NCBI GenBank assembly: GCA_964035015.1
Contig: OZ035997.1
Coordinates: 23,063,834 to 23,127,833 of the forward strand
Direction: 5' to 3'
DNA length: 64,000 nucleotides
Source of the DNA: Corallium rubrum
Taxonomy: Eukaryota > Cnidaria > Anthozoa > Scleralcyonacea > Coralliidae
Below the pieces are notes generated by a model. The model was not told the origin of the DNA. It made no database searches and saw only the letters and a program-made list of their open reading frames with translations. Positions 1 through 12,127 of the stretch are shown in pieces. The translations under genes were made by a program, and so were the position numbers. Position 1 is the stretch's first letter; every line of letters starts with the position of its first letter.

Positions 1-154
1 TTATGCAATAAATTGAACATGATTGAAGGAATGATCAACAGGACACGAGTCCCATGTGAAGACCAACCCAACAAAAAAAATTACATAATAAACGTTAAGT
101 AAACACACGATAAAAAAAAACAACAAAAAACTAATACACAAATTACATAAAGAT

Positions 155-1350
155 TTAAGAGCAACAACTTGGATTGAAAGAACGACACCTAGAACAGAAA
201 CTTTTCCAGGTGCGCAGTCTATTAACATCGAAATTGGAGTCTAACTTAGAAGAGTAGTGAATATAAAGTTTATGTTTAAAAATGGAAACAGAAGTACTAT
301 CGCGAACTATCGGAGAGAGATTGTTCCAGACAAAGACAATTCTGTTGAAAAAAGAATTTCTAAAAAGAGAAGTCTTACAAGGATTGACTTGAAGCAATTT
401 ATTTTGACTTGAACGAGTGCGAGACGAGCGGATAGAAGAAAAAGTAACAAAACGGGAGATATCTAGATCGTAGAGACCTTGTTTACACTTAAAGAAGAAG
501 AGAAGATCCTTAATTTCAAGCCAATATGATATAGGTAATAAGTTAAGCTTTTTGAGACGGTCAGTGTAAGACGATTCATAATCTTGGAGTATGAATTTCG
601 TGGCTCGTCTCTGAACACCCTCAAGAAGTGAAAGGTCACGTGACTTGTCCTGAGGAGCCCAGATTTCACTACCGTAAGACAAGTGAGAACGGACGAGCGC
701 TAAATAGAGTAGACGACGGCAACGGACATTTGACATTTGAGTACAGTTCCTGCGGAGAAACCCAAGCATACGATTAGCTTTAGCAACACATTTAGAAATA
801 TGGGGGGACCACTTAAGGTCATTGCTGATGGCCACACCCAAGTCGGTTTGATTTGTTACACTTTTAACTAATTCGTTGTTGAGGTGATAGGAATGACTAG
901 ATTGAGTACGTTTTCGGGATATCCTTAGTAAGAGAGTTTTAGACACATTAAATTTCATTTGCCAGGACTGTGACCAGTTGCTCATAGCATCAAGATCAAG
1001 CTGGAGGAGATCTCTATCTGCTGGTGACTCAATTGAGCGGAAGCACTTGCTGTCGTCAGCAAAAAGAGCAACAGTACTGTTGCTGGTTACCTCCGGAAGG
1101 TCATTAACATAGAGAATAAAAAGAAGAGGACCTATCACACTACCTTGCGGCACACCAGACTTAACACTAACGAACGACGAAGAAACTCCTTCAACAACAA
1201 CACGCTGTTTCCAATCATGAAGATAATTGGCAAACCATTTAAAAAGAGGACCGGAAATTCCGTAAGTTTTCAGCATGGATAGGAGTTTACTATGAGAGAC
1301 AGAGTCGAAAGCTTTAGCAAAATCAAGATAGATTAGGTCAATTTCTTTAC
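155..1350 (-). pseudogene. LINE reverse transcriptase, catalytic and C-terminal part
   Basis: Continuation of the preceding piece in another frame. It reads LIYLDFAKAFDSV (motif A, first catalytic Asp), SGVPQGSVIGPLLF (motif B) and LFADDSK (motif C, FADD), then thumb and C-terminal sequence ending with the stop at 155. Motifs are intact; the loss of function comes from the frame break at about 1345 and 5' truncation. The sequence from 1 to 154 is 3' UTR with an A-rich stretch. Confidence 0.88.
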
Positions 1351-2213
1351 GGCAGCATCAAGGGCACTACCAATGTCGTGAAATATATTAAGAAGTTGAG
1401 TAACACATGACCTATTACAGCGAAAACCATGCTGGAGATCATATAAAGAGTTCTTAATGAAAAAAGAAACTTGACTGAAAATCAAACGTTCAAGAACTTT
1501 AGAGACTTGGGATAGTAAAGAAATTGGTCTGTAATTAGTAACTTCATGAACGTCACTTTTCTTAGGGACTGGAACTACATTAGCATGTTTCCATTCTGAG
1601 GGAACTACACCCTGCTGGATAGATAACTCGAAGAGAGCAGCCAGGGAGGGAGCGATAACTTCAGAGCATCGTTTTAAGAGATAAGCAGGTATTCCATCTG
1701 GGCCAGTAGCTTTAGAATGTGACAAATTAGATAATAGAGACTGTACTAAGGATTCAGAAACAATTATTGAGTCAAGAGAATTGAGAGTAGACTTTGAAGG
1801 AGAAGATAAAGAAGAACCTGAGTCAGGATTAAAGACTGACGCAAAAAAGTTGTTAAAAGCATCAGCCTTTTCTTTTGAAGAAGAGAGTTTAAGACCTCCT
1901 AATTTCATCACATCAGGTAATGAGGATTTTGACGATTTAGACTTAAAAAATCTCCAGAAAGGTTTAGAATTAACGTATACGGATTCAGATAGACTAGACA
2001 AATATTCTCTTTTTCTAGCGTTAATCCAACACTTCACATGCTGTCGGGTTTTGCGGAACTTTTCCCATAGTTGAGGCGAGTTCTTAGCCTTTGCTTTTCT
2101 TCTGAGGGACTCTTTCATTTTTATGGCATGAAGTAGGTCCTTTGAAATATAAGGAGGTGTATAGGGACGCTTTATTAAATACTCCCCAGTGAAATATATA
2201 CCATGTCTCGGAC
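1333..2213 (-). pseudogene. LINE reverse transcriptase, N-terminal part
   Basis: Open from about 2213 with no start codon of its own; the first Met is at 2118. It shows the connecting region and early RT motifs: ATGPDGIPAYLLK (motif 1), NYRPISLLSQVSKVLERL (motif 2) and LQHGFR (motif 3). It ends in a frameshift stop just before the LDFAKAFD motif, which continues in the next frame. The enzyme would copy the element RNA at the nicked target. The endonuclease that normally precedes it is missing. Confidence 0.85.
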
Positions 2214-2841
2214 TGTTGTCCGGAGGTATAACTGTGGGAAAACATGTGTATCAACACAAAACAAAATTATCTGAACAGAAACCGGAAACCAAACGAAACC
2301 AAAACCAAAACCAAAACCAAAACCAAAACTAAAACTAAAACCAGAACTTTAATTTATGGGTTAAAAGATGATTGGCCGTCCCCTGTCACCTGCACATAAC
2401 GAAATTTACATACGGCTGAGTCGCCTGCGGTTAACCCCCGTGGCAACTACCCGTATGAGATCTGTTGTGTTTTATTATATCAAATCCAACAAAAGCGTTC
2501 GGAAAGGGGGAAAATCTCCCGTACTTCCCAAAACCCATTTTCCCGTCTGCTTATACTTTGAAAAGTGAGAAAACAGTCCACCCTTTCAAACATCCTTTCC
2601 CGATGAATTCCAGCATTTTTTTTTTTGGTTAAGGTCTCTTTTCCTCCCGTTTGCTTATACTTCAAAAAATTTAAAAAAACAGCTTACCGTTTCAAACAAC
2701 CCTCCTCGCCGAATTCTAACATTTTGGCACTGTTTTTGGAAAAAAAATAAAAAAATGCGCCGGTAGCCTCATATTCTATACTACTAGCGAGGCTTATAAT
2801 TGTATATGTAGAAAAGAAAAACATTTAATAAAGTTTCCATG
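2214..2841. repeat. Simple and diverged direct repeats
   Basis: No gene seen. 2287-2345 is an (AAAACC)n-like microsatellite. Between about 2518 and 2735 two diverged direct copies of a ~110-bp unit occur, each starting CCCGTNTGCTTATACTT and ending near GAATTC. The tail 2780-2841 resembles a SINE/LINE 3' end running into the trinucleotide repeat. Confidence 0.5.

Positions 2842-2917
<76 letters not shown>
2842..2917. repeat. (ATT)n microsatellite
   Basis: Perfect trinucleotide repeat of about 25 units directly after an AATAAAGTTTCC tail. This suggests it grew from the 3' end of a retroelement. Confidence 0.95.
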
Positions 2918-2918
<1 letters not shown>

Positions 2919-3219
2919 ATTTCGGCAATGACACCCCTGAGTTTGGCCCCAAATCTCTCTCATTCATTCACTGGAAATTTCACGTCTGACTACATACGCA
3001 AGCGGACCTCATAGTTACAAACACCAATGTGTTTCGAGATCTAATGACATTATAATCATCTTGGTATAACGTACGTGTACATTTATTTTAGGTTGCATTT
3101 CTAAATAACATGCAGTAGCCTAGATTTCAAAAAACCGTGTCCATTTTTAACATGAACGTTTACTCTCGAGAATATCTCGTGCACTTAAGTTGGATAGAAC
3201 TTGCCTCCAATCCCTGTGC

Positions 3220-3290
3220 GGCTCGATAGCTCAACAGGTAGAGCGGCGGACCGGAATCCCGAAGGTGCGAGTTCAAATCCCGCTCGAGTC
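3220..3290 (+). repeat. tRNA-derived SINE head or tRNA pseudogene
   Basis: Has a 7-bp acceptor stem (GGCTCGA with TCGAGTC), a paired D arm (GCTC/GAGC), an A box (TAGCTCAACAGG) and a B-box-like GAGTTCAAATCCC. The anticodon stem does not pair (GCGGA against CCCGA), the T stem has a mismatch and position 33 is not T. It is therefore better read as a SINE head or dead tRNA than as a working tRNA gene. Confidence 0.65.
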
Positions 3291-3933
3291 AGCCGAAATT
3301 TTTCGGTTGACTTTAGCAGTGTAAGACATCATGAAAAAATTTTCTCATGTTTCTGAGGATGATTCTGTAATAGTTTACTCTCTAATTATCAATCATTTTG
3401 ATTTTAATTTTTTAAAAAGTGTATTTATTTTGTTCAATTATTACAGTATTTTATGTTTCTTATCAAGTATTAAGTATTAATTATAGCTAAATACAGGGCT
3501 CTCACAACTTATTTGCATAGTCCTGTCCTCATCGGGGGAGGGGATTAGAACAAAGAGAGACACAAAGAACTTTTGAAAAGATTGTATAATATATACTATT
3601 AATACTGACCCCTCCCCCCACAGTGATGGTCTTTTTTTAAGGAAATTTCCTTAAAAAGTGAGAACACTGGCTAAATAGCCGTCGTTTATTTAAAGCTTCT
3701 TCTTTTGTACTTGGCAAATTGTTTTTCTTCAGACAGTCTGTCTGGTTATACTATGATATTCTAAATAATGACAAAATAAACAATATTGTTAGCTGGTTAC
3801 CTTTCGCATAAGAAGAGACGGACAAGACGAGATAAAATTGGGTGGAGTGGGATGCAATGAGGTACGGGTGATAATAGATGATAAGATGGAATAAGACAAG
3901 CGATATCAGTAGATAGGACCGACAATTACAGTA
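3291..3933. other. No gene seen
   Basis: AT-rich sequence with homopolymer runs and stop codons in all frames. No recognised repeat. Confidence 0.5.
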
Positions 3934-4156
3934 ATTTGCAACTCACGTTTCACCCAAATCTTCTGAAGTTCAAAGTTCGTTTTGAATTACGCATTTAATT
4001 GGCTGCTAGTAACCAAGCAACCAATCAAATGCGTAGTTCATGACGAACTACGAACTTTCCGAAGATTGGAGAAGGAACTTCCGAAGATTGGAGAACGAAC
4101 TTCCGAAGACTGGAGAAGGAACTTCCGAAGATTTGGGTGAAAATTGAGTTGCAAAT
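3934..4156. mobile_element. Short TIR element (MITE)
   Basis: Ends are inverted repeats (ATTTGCAACTC ... GAGTTGCAAAT) extending into CACCCAAATCTTC. An inner arm around GAACTACGCATTTGATTGG also pairs. The right half carries a three-fold ~21-bp tandem repeat with core AACTTCCGAAGA. It is non-coding. Confidence 0.6.
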
Positions 4157-4462
4157 GACACATGTAGGTCTAAATTATTCTATATTGTAGAACAAAGATT
4201 AGGCAGTTTTTCGCCAATTATTAAAGTCCTCTATTTTTTAATACGCTGAGTTCAGATATCCACGATGCCTCATCTATTTCCTTGTTTCAGACAAAACTTA
4301 AAATGTATGTACGTGTGTTCTCGTATATTCCTTGATCTGTTCCAACCTTACTTTCTAATAGTTTTACTGCTATTTAGTTGACTTGTATTTTTATTACTGT
4401 AATTTCAAGTTGGCAAAATAATAAATGAAATAATAAATGAAACAAAAATACAAATACAAATA

Positions 4463-5635
4463 TCATAGAACCTGATCAATAAGATTTGTTGCGTCAGTTG
4501 CTTCATCTCCACTTGATATTTCAGTCAGATTTGTTGCGTCTGTCGCTTGATCTCCACTTGATATTTCAGTCGGATTTGTTGCGTCGGTTGCTTCATCTCC
4601 ACTTGATAGTTCAATATTTGTTGCACTTGGATCAAATATAACTCGTTCAGTCGGATTTGTTGCGTCGGTTGCTTCATCTCCACTTGATATTTCAGTTGGA
4701 TTTGTTGCGTCAGTTGCTTCATTTCCACTTGATAGTTCAGTCGGATTTGTTGCGTCGGTTGCTTCATCTCCACTTGATAGTTCAGTCGGGTTTGTTGCGT
4801 CGGTTGCTTCATCTCCACTTGATATTTCAATAGGATTTGTTGCGTCGGTTGCTTCATCTCCACTTGATAGTTCAATATTTGTTGGACTTGGATCAAATAT
4901 AACTCGTTCAGTCGGATTTGTTGCGTCGGTTGCTTCATCTCCACTTGATATTTCAATAGGATTTGTTGCGTCGGTTGCTTCATTTCCACTTGACATTTCA
5001 GTCGGATTTGTTGCGTCGGTTGCTTCATCTCCACTTGATAGTTCAATATTTGTTGGACGTGGATCAAATATAACTCGTTCAGTCGGATTTGTTGCGTCGG
5101 TTGCTTCATCTCCACTTGATAGTTCAATATTTGTTGGACGTGGATCAAATATAACTCGTTCAGTCGGATTTGTTGCGTCGGTTGCTTCATCTCCACTTGA
5201 TAGTTCAATATTTGTTGGACGTGGATCAAATATAACTCGTTCAGTCGGATTTGTTGCGTCGGTTGCTTCATCTCCACTTGATATTTCAGTCGGATTTGTT
5301 GCGTCGGTTGCTTCATCTCCACTTGATAGTTCAATATTTGTTGGACTTGGATCAAATATAACTCGTTCAGTCGGATTTGTTGCGTCGGTTGCTTCATCTC
5401 CACTTGATATTTCTATAGGATTTGTTGGACTTGAACCAAATATAACTCGTTCAGTCGGATTTGTTGCGTCGGTTGCTTCATCTCCACTTGATATTTCAGA
5501 ATCAACAAATGTTGGATCAGCTATTGCTTGTATATCTCCACTCGATATTTCAATAGGACTTGTTGATTCGATTGGTTTATCTCCACTGGATATTTCAGTC
5601 GAGTCAGTTGTCGGGACATCTGCAGTAGTGTGTTC
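4463..5635 (-). CDS. Acidic tandem-repeat protein, last exon
   Basis: Open for 390 codons from a good acceptor (TTATATACAG before 5635) to a TGA at 4463. It is almost entirely tandem repeats of about 15 residues, ISSGDEATDATNPTE, alternating with a longer unit that inserts RVIFDPSPTNIEL. The upstream end (EHTTADVPTTDSTE) is a more diverged version. Composition is Ser/Thr/Asp/Glu-rich with no Cys, no membrane span and no known domain. I do not recognise it; a low-complexity secreted or intrinsically disordered protein is possible. Upstream exons would lie above 5640 and were not found. Repeat units are nearly identical at the DNA level, pointing to recent expansion. Frame and acceptor fit well, but the coding status is inferred from maintained frame only. 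Confidence 0.6.
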   Translation of the reverse strand, partial: EHTTADVPTTDSTEISSGDKPIESTSPIEISSGDIQAIADPTFVDSEISSGDEATDATNPTERVIFGSSPTNPIEISSGDEATDATNPTERVIFDPSPTNIELSSGDEATDATNPTEISSGDEATDATNPTERVIFDPRPTNIELSSGDEATDATNPTERVIFDPRPTNIELSSGDEATDATNPTERVIFDPRPTNIELSSGDEATDATNPTEMSSGNEATDATNPIEISSGDEATDATNPTERVIFDPSPTNIELSSGDEATDATNPIEISSGDEATDATNPTELSSGDEATDATNPTELSSGNEATDATNPTEISSGDEATDATNPTERVIFDPSATNIELSSGDEATDATNPTEISSGDQATDATNLTEISSGDEATDATNLIDQVL

Positions 5636-6266
5636 CTGTATATAAGACGAGATGAGATATATCAGTTGCGATCATATATTATGCATGCACGAAATGTTAT
5701 AGTAGAATAAGTTTATTGAACTAAGTGTGATGTTAATTTTAATTTCGCTTTAATCCCCCAACCATTTCTCGTGAAAAACATATTTTACATGTTATGCATG
5801 TTGTTATGTATTTTCCACTCTATGACCTCTATTTCGTGTTTGATTAATTGTTGGCATAAGAACTGAAGAATTCGTGACAGCATTGAATGTTGACGTCACA
5901 CCTAGAGATTTATATGCAGATATATTTCAAGATTTTGAAGATATTTTATTGATCCTGCACTATCTACAAAAATAATATTTAATACATTTGTTATTATTTT
6001 ATCAAAGGAAGAACTAAAATGTTGAATAAATGAATCGAGTATCCGTGTGCAGTGACCAAAGGAGCAAAGCTATAGAGTTGGTCACTGCCTATATTATTAA
6101 ACCTCATATCTACATGCAGATAACATAGTCTGCCCTTTCTGCTCGCCCAACAGATTTAGACTGGTCATTGGTATTGTGTCATTTTGTATTGACAGCCATT
6201 GTTCTAATAAGAGCACAATGACCAGTTCAAGCATGTCAGCCAAAAATGAACAGGGCGGTACGTATA
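5636..6266. other. No gene seen
   Basis: Possible intron upstream of the repeat-protein exon. No recognisable exon, RNA or repeat. Confidence 0.4.
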
Positions 6267-7455
6267 CGCCGGGCATGACTTATGTCAAAAACGCTCACGT
6301 TCATTCAACTTCTCAGGTTTTATTTCAGTCAGTCTCAACTCTTGCCCCATAACAGACACTCATTATCCTACAAACCCTATGTTTTTTGTTTTTCGATTTT
6401 TTGTATTTTTCGCGGGAAAATGACGTCACATGTTTGGCTCGAAAATTTTGTTTTAATAGTTTTGCATGTTTGATGACTGCTTCGAAACAGCATGCTATGT
6501 GGACTCTAAAACCAAAAAGAAAATTGATATATCTTCATTCAATAAAATGTTATAGCGTTTTGAAATTTGAATTTTCGCCATTTTGTTTCTAAAAATAGCT
6601 CAAAATTAAATGTCTAAAAATTCAAATTTCAAAACGCTATAACTTTCGATTGGATAACGATATTTCAATTTTTTTTTCGGTTTTAGAGTTTACACAACAT
6701 GCTGTTTTCGAAGCAGTCATAAAACATGCAAAAATATTAAAATAAAATTTTCGCGCCAAACATGTTACCAACCTCGTCCCCAGGGCATTTTGCCTCCACG
6801 TTGGGAGGTCGGCGAAAATGGCCCTGGCATCGGCTGGTCGATTCTATAATCGGATTGGCCGGTTTAAAAACTTGATTAATTCAGATACAGTGTAATTTAT
6901 TCATCAAAATATGAATTGCAATAAATCCACTCTGCGAACTTCATCCAAACAATTGTAACGATAGCTTTGGTTAAAGTCAAGAACAACATTAGATATATGT
7001 TTCTTCCCGACATTTAAATGTATCCTGGATAATCGTGGGGAGTATCATGATGAATAATGCTAGCCAGTTGCATTTATGATAAAGGTTCACATGAGTGATT
7101 CGGCAGAGCGTTAAATATTTCTTATTTATTATTCATGTATACGTATTATACAAAAACGAAACACAAAGACCGCATAAATTTTCTTGCTAAGACACCCCAA
7201 CATTCTGGGTGTCACGTGACCAGCCGATGCCAGGGCCATTTTCGCCGACCTCCCAACGTGCAGACAAAATGCCCTGGGGACGAGGTTGACATGTTACGGC
7301 ATTTTCCCGCGAAAAATACAAAAAATCGAAAAACAAAAAACATAGGATTTGTAGGATTATGGGTGACTGTTACGGTGCAAGAGTTGAGACTGACTGAAAT
7401 AAAACCTGAGAAGTTGAATGAACGTGAGCGTTTTTGACATAAGTTATGCCCGGCG
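6267..7455. mobile_element. Palindromic TIR element interrupted by another MITE
   Basis: Left arm (CGCCGGGCATGACTTATGTC at 6267) and right arm (ending at 7455) are inverted copies over about 160 bp. The arms include a shared CATAGGRTTTGTAGGAT-like stretch and TTTTCGCGGGAAAATG. The middle (about 6530-6730) is itself a hairpin built on AAATTTCAAAACGCTATAA. A 520-bp element has landed inside the right arm at 6769. Confidence 0.7.
6769..7288 (+). mobile_element. 520-bp MITE, copy 1, 9-bp target duplication
   Basis: Terminal inverted repeats begin CAACCTCGTCCCCAGGGCAT and continue for about 60 bp. The 9-bp sequence ACATGTTAC sits directly outside both ends (6760-6768 and 7289-7297). A 9-bp duplication is typical of MULE-type insertions, so I place it there by inference. 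No ORF. The same element recurs at 8275-8744 and 51567-52086. Confidence 0.85.
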
Positions 7456-8274
7456 CAATTAGCAGAACCACAAAACACGAATTTCAAAAAATGAAACTCT
7501 TTACAAAATGTTAAAATTTGTTGTTCCACATTGCAAAAATTTACTGTGCATTTTTAACTCTCGTCTTGTTATTTATGAACAATTTCTTTGTTGTAATTAG
7601 AACATATACATTCTAAATCTTGTATAATAAAACAATTAAGGTAATTCTACTAAATATATATTAGATCCGTTGTTCAATCCGTTGAAAACGGCCTTGTCGT
7701 TTATATTACTACGCATTACCAAAACTTTCGACGCTTCTTGCTCCGCTGCAGTTCATATAAGACCATAGACCCGTCAAAATCTATGCAATTATGCATTGTC
7801 ATATAGTTTGCTAGAGCACGCACAGGCTTAACGCCTGAGCAGGCTGTCTATAACCCTATATAGACTGGGCTTTTTTTGGTCTTCTGGGGTTGGGTGGGGG
7901 GAGAGGGGTGTATGCTATCGAAGTGAACCTTGGCACGCTAATAGAACATTCAAAAATATTTTAATTTTTATTGGTTTCACCCCAATCTGGACGTGGTACA
8001 ACAATTTCAAATACAGTCAAATAATACACAAGAAAAACTCTCAAATCAATTTTTTATTATTATTACTGTTGTTAGAGCCAGTAGAAAGAAGATAAAACTA
8101 TAAAACTTAAAAATTTAGGAAGAATTTGGTTTATTTTTTTGGTTTATGGCCGTTGAGGTAGTGGTTGTGATAAGAAGGTAAATGTTATATTCATTAATCA
8201 AGCTTTATTGTTCTATTTTCTAGCTTTAGACATTATTTGAAGTATCCTATAAGCATCCGCAACTCGTAAATATT
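7456..8274. other. No gene seen
   Basis: AT-rich, with G-runs near 7890. Nothing recognised. Confidence 0.4.
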
Positions 8275-8744
8275 AATTTTGCCTCCACGTTGGGAGTCGG
8301 CGAAAATGGCCCTGGCATCGGCTGGTCGATTCTATAATCGGATTGGCCGGTTTAAAAACTTGATTAATTCAGATACAGTGTAATTTATTCATCAAAATAT
8401 GAATTGCAATAAATCCACTCTGCGAAGTTCATTCAAGAACAATATTAGATATATGTTTCTTCCCAACATTTAAATGTATCCTGGATAATCGTGGGGAGTA
8501 TCATGATGAATAATGCTAGCCAGTTGCATTTATGATAAAGGTTCACATGAGTGATTCGGCAGAGCGTTAAATATTTCTTATTTCTTATTCATGTATACGT
8601 ATTATACAAAAACAAAACACAAAGACCGCATAAATTTTCTTGCCAAAACACCCCAAAATTCTGGGTGTCACGTGACCAGCCGACGCCAGGGCCATTTTCG
8701 CCGACCTCCCAACGTGGAGGCAAAATGCCCTGGGGACGAGGTTG
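8275..8744 (+). mobile_element. 520-bp MITE, copy 2, left end truncated
   Basis: Same sequence as 6769-7288 but lacking the outermost ~20 bp on the left and about 30 bp internally (the TTTGGTTAAAGT region). The right end CGAGGTTG is intact at 8744. No target duplication can be tested because the left tip is gone. Confidence 0.8.
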
Positions 8745-8947
8745 GTGCGGATAGCGCATTCTGTATAGTTGTAAATAGTGGACCATTATGTGTATTGTCA
8801 TGGATTTATGTACGGGGTTTGCCTAGTTGGGACCTCGTGTCCGTTCACTAGCCCCTTATCAAACTCATCTTTTACTGTTTGTAATGTATTGTGATCTGTT
8901 GTTATTATTGTAGTACTGTATTACTTAGTGAGTTTGATTAAAGCTTC

Positions 8948-9078
<131 letters not shown>

Positions 9079-9179
9079 TTTGACATTCGAGCTGTCAGTT
9101 TGAACGATGGAAACAAGTATTTTTAATCCATATCACGAAGTCCTCTGAAGCGACAAAGTTTTGGATTAAAATACTACGA

Positions 9180-9700
9180 TTTTTCAGGGTTATATTCCAT
9201 ACGATTCTTTCAAATTCACATATCTTGTACATAATTTAACGTTCTATCTAACTGTACAAGTTTCGTTAATGGCACAAACCTACAGACGATTCAGGGATAC
9301 TTTAAAATTATTGCGTTCGGCCGTACGCCAAAGCGTAGCATATATAATAATGCAATTTGATATTTACGCTCATCTCAGTTCAAATAGATTTTCTCCGTTG
9401 ATATTCTATACGATTTGTTCTAATTCACATATGTTGTACAGAATTTAACGCTCTATCTAACCGTACATGTTTCCCAAATGGCACAAACCTACAGACGATT
9501 CAGGGATATACCTAAAAATATGACCGCGTTTGACTACGCCAAGTAAATAGCGTAATCGTGCAATTTGATATTTGCGCTCATGTCAGTTAATAGCCTTTTC
9601 TCCGTTGCCATTCTATACCATTTTTTCTAATTCACATATGTTGCACAGAATCTAACGCTCTATCTAACTGTATGTACACATGTAGCCACAGACACGGCCG
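9180..9700 (-). repeat. Satellite fragment of the hairpin-ended element
   Basis: About 2.5 copies of a ~205-bp monomer in reverse orientation relative to 41373-42242 and 47116-48960. Marker strings are GGCACAAACCTACAGACGAT and AACGCTCTATCTAAC. The element's hairpin terminus is not seen here, so this is a fragment. Confidence 0.75.
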
Positions 9701-10984
9701 GAAATGGGCACTGCTAACAAACATCCAAATAAACTCTCAAAATCTCGATTCCGTTGACTATAGTACATAACTCGGCAAAGAGGTCTGGACACGAGACACA
9801 GCAACCCAAATACTAAAGTTAGTCAAATACTAAAAAACACCCAAAAAACAAACTAAATTAAAGCAGAATTCCGAATTTTTGCCATAAACGTCATGAAACA
9901 CTTGGTTGCTATGGCAACGCTAATCAGTGTAAAAAAAAATTACAAACAGAATTAAGTGCTCCGCAACACTAGTTAAGAAAAGTCACAAAATTTCGTGCAT
10001 TTATTTCAAATACTCGAGAAGTTACAAAGCTTTAAATTCGCCACGGGCAAGCAAGTAAACGTTATTCCGAATAACGTGTACATAATTAAATTTTGGTTAA
10101 TGAAACACTTCTTTTTGTTAATATAGTGAAGAAATCAGTTGGAAAAGAGTTCTCAGCTAATGCTAACACCTTGGAAAAACACCCGCCTCTTCACACTCGC
10201 CCCCTCGCGGGCTACAGGAACAGTGAGGCATCTGGGGGCCCGTGGGATTGATTACTTCGGGGCCCCTTTCCGATTTAGTGACCGCATTTCTAGGGGGGTT
10301 TGGGGGCATGCTCCCCCAGAAAATGTTTGAATCTATGGTCTCTGAAATGGCATTTCCTGCACTTTGAGCAAAATCTAATCACTCACACTCCGATTTAAAA
10401 TCTGTTAAAGTGGGCAAAATCTGTTATAAATGCATCCATCCATTCCGCATAGCCTGCGCGCAGACATTTTACCAATCTCCGCGGATTGGATAAAAAGTCA
10501 GTGCACACTGCACATGCTAATAAGGACACTTCTTGCCAAACTTTTTTTGGGGTAAATACCCCCTACCCCCGGTCGCGCCGTCCCTTGCATATGGGCGTCA
10601 AAGCATCCCCCCATCCCACAAGAGAAGATTTTCTGTAAGACTCAAGACTGTCAGACATAGTGGCGGACCCTGAAGGTGCGACAAACCAGTAGAAGGGTCG
10701 GGGAAATGCTCCCCCAGGAAATTTTTGATTTTCGAATGCTCTGAAACGCTATTTCCTGCATTTTGAGGGCAGTTATAACCATCAGAAAGGGGGGTTCTAT
10801 TGAACCTACGAATCTCGTCACAAAATGCTCGGGGCCCCTAATCCTTTTGCTCGGGGCCCGTGGGGTTTACCCGCCCTTCCCAATAGGTAGTTGTGTCACT
10901 GCACAGGAAAGAAGGTTGAATTTCGTTTGTATGATTATTTAGCAGTTCATCGTTGTGCAAGATTGTACACAGTATCAAAACTAC
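9701..10984. other. Repeat-like non-coding sequence
   Basis: No gene. Near 10300 and 10700 related stretches read GGGGGCATGCTCCCCCAG followed by a CATTTCCTGCA box; a similar stretch lies at 27740-27790. They are pieces of a dispersed repeat. The string AGCCTGCGCGCAGAC near 10452 matches one end of the small MITE at 44745. Confidence 0.4.
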
Positions 10985-11710
10985 TACTAAATAGATCATT
11001 TTTATATCTACTGCATATGCGCGAGTAGATACATTGCTGTCGTGCGTGTAATGTAATGTAATGTAATGTAATGTAATGTAATGTAATGTAATGTAATGTA
11101 AGGTAAGGTAAGGTAAGGTAAGGTAAGGTAAGGTAAGGTAAGGTAAGGTAAGGTAATGTAATGTAATGTAATGTAATGTAATGTAATGTAATGTAATGTA
11201 ATGTAAGGTAAGGTAACGTAAGGTAAGTTAACAAAAGAATGCCTTCGGAGCCAATCAAAACATATAATAAAACGATTGACTCACGACAGACCACTGAAGC
11301 CAAAATAACTACTGTACACCAAGTATTTCATAAGTCATTGTTGACAGCATGGTCGCATGTTCAACAAGAGGCAGTTTTTACAAATTTAGTAAGTATTTGA
11401 AGTATGAATCGTAGTCAACTCTTAATTGTGATCTACTAGACGTTGTTGGAATAATGATAAAAGTTTTTAAAAGCAAATTAATCCAGTCGTTGCGTGGACA
11501 ATTTCATATTCAGACGAGGCAATTTGTATGGCCAACATGTCTGGTCGAGCTTCGTAAACTGACAAGACTGTGCGTTGCCGAATAGAAATGGATGACCTTC
11601 TTCTAAGAAAACAAAGTTAGCTTCATGGACAAGCGACAATGCCCAAAACCTGTGGCAGTCCACGAGCTAAATATGCTATTAAATAACATATTGTCGATGT
11701 AGATGACAAA
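10985..11710. repeat. Dispersed repeat family, member 1
   Basis: Sequence 11222-11700 recurs in reverse orientation at about 14040-14370. Part of it (11515-11710, marker ATGGCCAACATGT) recurs in the same orientation at 63785-64000. A stem-loop with arms around ATCTACTGC/GAGTAGAT lies at about 11010-11032. It is interrupted by a pentanucleotide microsatellite. Confidence 0.6.
11049..11229. repeat. Pentanucleotide microsatellite (GTAAT)n / (GTAAG)n
   Basis: Blocks of TAATG units flank a block of TAAGG units. This structure is consistent with a point variant that then amplified. Confidence 0.95.
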
Positions 11711-12127
11711 TAGTCAATTGTCAGTATAAACTGGCAAGTCTATATACAGTATATTAATGGAGTAAAATTGTATACTGCAGCTGTCAATGTCATGCAAAAT
11801 CTGTGTTATGAATGTGCAAACATTTATTGTACCTTTTTGTGTAATTTGATGACATAATTTGCTGGACATCTTTTTCATTCACTATTAAATTTTACAGCAG
11901 TAATACTAGAGATGCTTGTTATCTCAAGCGATTTTCTACTAGATTGCATTATTGTTTGACAAATTGTTGTAACGAAAATATTTAAATACTGTATTAAATT
12001 AGTCAATTAAGTCAAATTTTGTGAGTTGTTATATAGTTATGTTAATTTGATTGACCTACTTAAAGCTTTACTACCATACTTTATGACTACAGGTTTTAGT
12101 ACCATGATAGCTTTAATAGTCAAGCTA

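Larger units (their letters stand above)
1..2213 (-). mobile_element. 5'-truncated CR1/Jockey-type LINE
   Basis: Non-LTR retrotransposon body on the minus strand, running off the left edge of the window with its 3' end. Two reading frames together give most of a reverse transcriptase and the C-terminal region. No apurinic endonuclease domain is visible upstream: recognisable coding stops near 2213, so the copy is 5'-truncated, as is usual for LINEs. A one-base frame change near 1345 breaks the ORF, so this copy is inactive. The exact clade (CR1, L2, Jockey) is inferred only from the general look of the RT motifs. Confidence 0.85.

Noticed and set aside
3220-3290. Functional tRNA gene
   Set aside because: Anticodon stem does not pair, T stem mismatch, no T33.
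4525-5403. 292-aa ORF of QVEMKQPTQQIRLN repeats
   Set aside because: Other-frame shadow of the SSGDEATDATNPTE exon. The repeat unit length is a multiple of three, so several frames stay open.
10947-11303. TLPYLTLPYLT ORF
   Set aside because: Translation of the pentanucleotide repeat.
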